DNA from: Deltaproteobacteria bacterium
GTDB taxonomy: Bacteria > Desulfobacterota > DSM-4660 > Desulfatiglandales > Desulfatiglandaceae
Length of the DNA stretch: 7,104 bases
Assembly (NCBI GenBank): GCA_019307165.1
Contig: JAFDKD010000190.1
Span: forward strand, 1 to 7,104
Direction of reading: 5' to 3'
Position 1 is the stretch's first letter. Each line of letters begins with the position of its first letter. The notes under the pieces are model-generated. The model saw only the letters and a program-made list of their open reading frames with translations, was not told the origin of the DNA and did no database searches. The position numbers and the translations under genes were made by a program. This document shows, in pieces, positions 5,690-7,104 of this stretch.

Positions 5690-6916
5690 TTATCTTATCA
5701 GCTGGTTCATTTCAAACAGGGGAAGCAAAATAGATACCACAATAAACCCCACGGCCAGCCCCATGGCAAGTATCATAACCGGCTCCAGCATGGCGGTCAG
5801 GGCCGTGATTCGCGTCTCCACCTCCGTTTCGGTGATATCGGCCATCTTGTTGAGCATCCCATCCAGGTCCCCGCTTCGTTCGCCCACGGAAATCATCTGA
5901 ACGGCGATGGGAGGGAACCACCGGCTCCCGGCCAACTGGGATGCGAGATCCCTACCGGCCTGAATTTCGTCCGCGGCCGCGTCGATGGCCTCGGCGAAAA
6001 GAGCGTTGTTGACCACGTTTCGCACGATTCCCAGGGCCTGGGGCAGCGATACGCCGCCATGAAGGAGGCCGGCCAGGGTCCTCCCGAAACGCGCCAGGGC
6101 CAGTTTTCGATTGATGGGGCCCGCCACGGGGAGGGTGAGCATCAGTTTATCCAGGGAACGGGCCCCGTTCGGCGATTTCCGCACCCTCCGCCACAGCAGC
6201 GCGCCAAAAGGGACCGCCAGGACAAACGCCCACCAGAACGACCTGAAAAACGCGGCAGCGCCCATGAGCATGCGGGTCGGGAGAGGGAGGACCTGATCCA
6301 TCTCCGTGAATATCCGGGTAATGTCGGGTACGATGTACGCCATCAGGAAAATGAGAATCAGGGAACCGATGACGAGCATGAAGACCGGATAGGCCAGGGC
6401 CGCCCGAACCTTTCCCCGAAGCGCTTCCGCCTGCTCGCTGAAGTCCGCGAGGCGCTCAAGCACGGCCTCGAGGGACCCGGAAGCCTCTCCGGCCCGGACC
6501 ATGTTCACATACACGCTGGAAAAGACCTCCGGATGCCGGGAAAACGCATGGGCCAGACTGTTGCCTTCCGTCACCCCGTCCTTTACCTGGGCCATAATTT
6601 TTTTGAGATGGGGATTGGCAGCCTGCGAGATGATCGCGTCAAGGACCTCCACCAGAGGAATTCCGGCGGCAAGGAGGGTCGCCAGTTGACGGGTCAGGAC
6701 GGCGATCTCTCCGGTCTTGATGCGACTGCCCACACGGAAAAAGCCTGAAGGTGCGGCCGGCCGGCTCAGGGTCTGAGACGCGGTCGGGTTGACCGTGGTC
6801 GGAAAAAAGCCCTCGCCCCTCAGCTTTTGACGCGCAACCGCGGGGCTGTCGGCATCGACGATGCCTTGAACCCGCTTTCCGGCCTTGTCCAGGGCCGTAT
6901 ATTCATAGACCGGCAT
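5690..6916 (-). CDS. gspF: Type II secretion system inner-membrane platform protein GspF
   Basis: Polytopic inner-membrane protein of the T2SS assembly platform. In the family it contacts GspE and GspL and is thought to help convert ATPase work into pseudopilus growth. The 408-residue length is normal. The N-terminus MPVYEYTALDKAGKRVQG is the family's typical opening, so I chose the ATG at 6916-6914. An in-frame TTG at 6934 would add six atypical residues. Two repeated GspF domains are visible: about residues 70-195, containing LTRQLATLLAAGIPL and the E-A-S-G-S-L stretch at 144-149, and about 275-400, containing FGRTLAGLLHGGVSLPQAL and VGERSGDLDGML. Hydrophobic segments lie near 174-195, 222-242 and 379-400. 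The gene overlaps the upstream HAD gene by 14 nt and lies 37 nt upstream of gspG. The homologous PilC of type IV pili is excluded mainly by the gspG-M context. Confidence 0.97.
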   Translation of the reverse strand: MPVYEYTALDKAGKRVQGIVDADSPAVARQKLRGEGFFPTTVNPTASQTLSRPAAPSGFFRVGSRIKTGEIAVLTRQLATLLAAGIPLVEVLDAIISQAANPHLKKIMAQVKDGVTEGNSLAHAFSRHPEVFSSVYVNMVRAGEASGSLEAVLERLADFSEQAEALRGKVRAALAYPVFMLVIGSLILIFLMAYIVPDITRIFTEMDQVLPLPTRMLMGAAAFFRSFWWAFVLAVPFGALLWRRVRKSPNGARSLDKLMLTLPVAGPINRKLALARFGRTLAGLLHGGVSLPQALGIVRNVVNNALFAEAIDAAADEIQAGRDLASQLAGSRWFPPIAVQMISVGERSGDLDGMLNKMADITETEVETRITALTAMLEPVMILAMGLAVGFIVVSILLPLFEMNQLIR

Positions 6917-7104
6917 AATGGCGCCCGTTGACAATTCCGGCGATGTCCGTCATGCTGCGCGCGTGGTATTGGGCTTCCAGGGTTTCATCTTTGTAAGCGA
7001 TGAAGGGCACCCGAGCGGCCCGGGCGGTTTCGCCGTCTATGGGGGAGTCCCCGATATAGACTGCCGCTTCCGGCGGTAACTGAAAGAAATCGAGGATTTT
7101 TAAA
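6903..7104 (-). CDS. HAD-superfamily hydrolase, C-terminal part (gene runs past the window edge)
   Basis: Reading from 7103 gives 66 residues in one open frame ending at a TGA at 6905-6903. The fragment contains YIGDSPIDGETARAARVPFI, which matches HAD motif IV (GDSxxDxxxAxxA), the Mg-binding acidic motif of phosphoglycolate-phosphatase-like and beta-phosphoglucomutase-like enzymes. The tail that follows (IAYKDE, then a short helix ending in NGRHYAGL) resembles the C-terminal end of the Rossmann core in this family. Motifs I to III and the cap domain lie outside the window, so the substrate cannot be named. The stop codon lies inside gspF: the two genes overlap by 14 nt (6903-6916), which implies co-transcription and probable translational coupling. 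A phosphatase is not a known T2SS part, so the link may be only operonic. Confidence 0.85.
   Translation of the reverse strand, partial: LKILDFFQLPPEAAVYIGDSPIDGETARAARVPFIAYKDETLEAQYHARSMTDIAGIVNGRHYAGL

Noticed and set aside
5576..6748. 390-codon plus-strand open frame opposite gspF
   Set aside because: It lies antisense to a full-length, well-recognised gspF, has low-complexity charged residues, and matches no family. It is a GC-rich shadow frame.
6917..6934. TTG start of gspF at 6934
   Set aside because: It adds six residues before the family-typical MPVYEYTALD opening and has no better ribosome site.
1..7104. Type IV pilus cluster instead of T2SS
   Set aside because: The GspG C-terminal signature, the large Glu5-lacking GspK, and the fused PilM-PilN-like GspL followed by GspM are T2SS features.
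1..7104. CRISPR arrays, tRNA or rRNA genes, transposase genes
   Set aside because: I saw no spaced direct repeats, no cloverleaf or rRNA-like stretch, and no transposase-like frame in any region.

Overview
The window carries eight consecutive genes of a type II secretion system (T2SS, general secretion pathway), all on the minus strand. In transcription order (high to low coordinates) they are gspF, gspG, gspH, gspI, gspJ, gspK, gspL and gspM. The 3' end of a HAD-superfamily hydrolase gene precedes gspF and overlaps it. The order F-G-H-I-J-K-L-M is the canonical one. The pieces missing from the window are gspC, gspD (secretin), gspE (ATPase) and the prepilin peptidase gspO/pilD. DNA composition is GC-rich and the long plus-strand open frames are antisense shadows. 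The set suggests a GC-rich Gram-negative bacterium. A Desulfobacterota (former deltaproteobacterial) host is my guess from gene style and the kind of intergenic repeat, and is not proven by the sequence.

Layout. 7104-6903: C-terminal 66 residues of a HAD phosphatase-like protein. 6916-5690: GspF inner-membrane platform protein. 5652-5092: GspG major pseudopilin, with a strange 5' end containing a heptanucleotide tandem repeat. 5095-4601: GspH, overlapping gspG by ATGA. 4600-4352: a 249-bp non-coding gap with palindromes, which splits the cluster into an F-G-H block and an I-J-K-L-M block. 4351-3908: GspI. 3908-3150: GspJ, joined to gspI through TAATG. 3175-2198: GspK, overlapping gspJ by 26 nt. 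2193-733: GspL. 732-616: a 117-bp spacer with three small inverted repeats. 615-94: GspM. 93-1: possibly the start of a further gene.

How the genes work together. GspG, H, I, J and K are pseudopilins made with a type III signal peptide. An external prepilin peptidase would cleave and N-methylate them. GspG polymerises into the periplasmic pseudopilus, and GspI-J-K (with H) form its tip. GspF, GspL and GspM form the inner-membrane assembly platform, with the cytoplasmic domain of GspL normally docking the ATPase GspE. Together they push folded periplasmic proteins through the GspD secretin.

I found no new system here. The points that deserve a second look are the gspG start region (49-residue leader, heptamer repeat, possible ATT start), the palindromic gap between gspH and gspI, a HAD gene where gspE often sits, an exact 15-bp in-frame duplication in gspJ, and Thr instead of Phe/Met at the +1 position of GspI.
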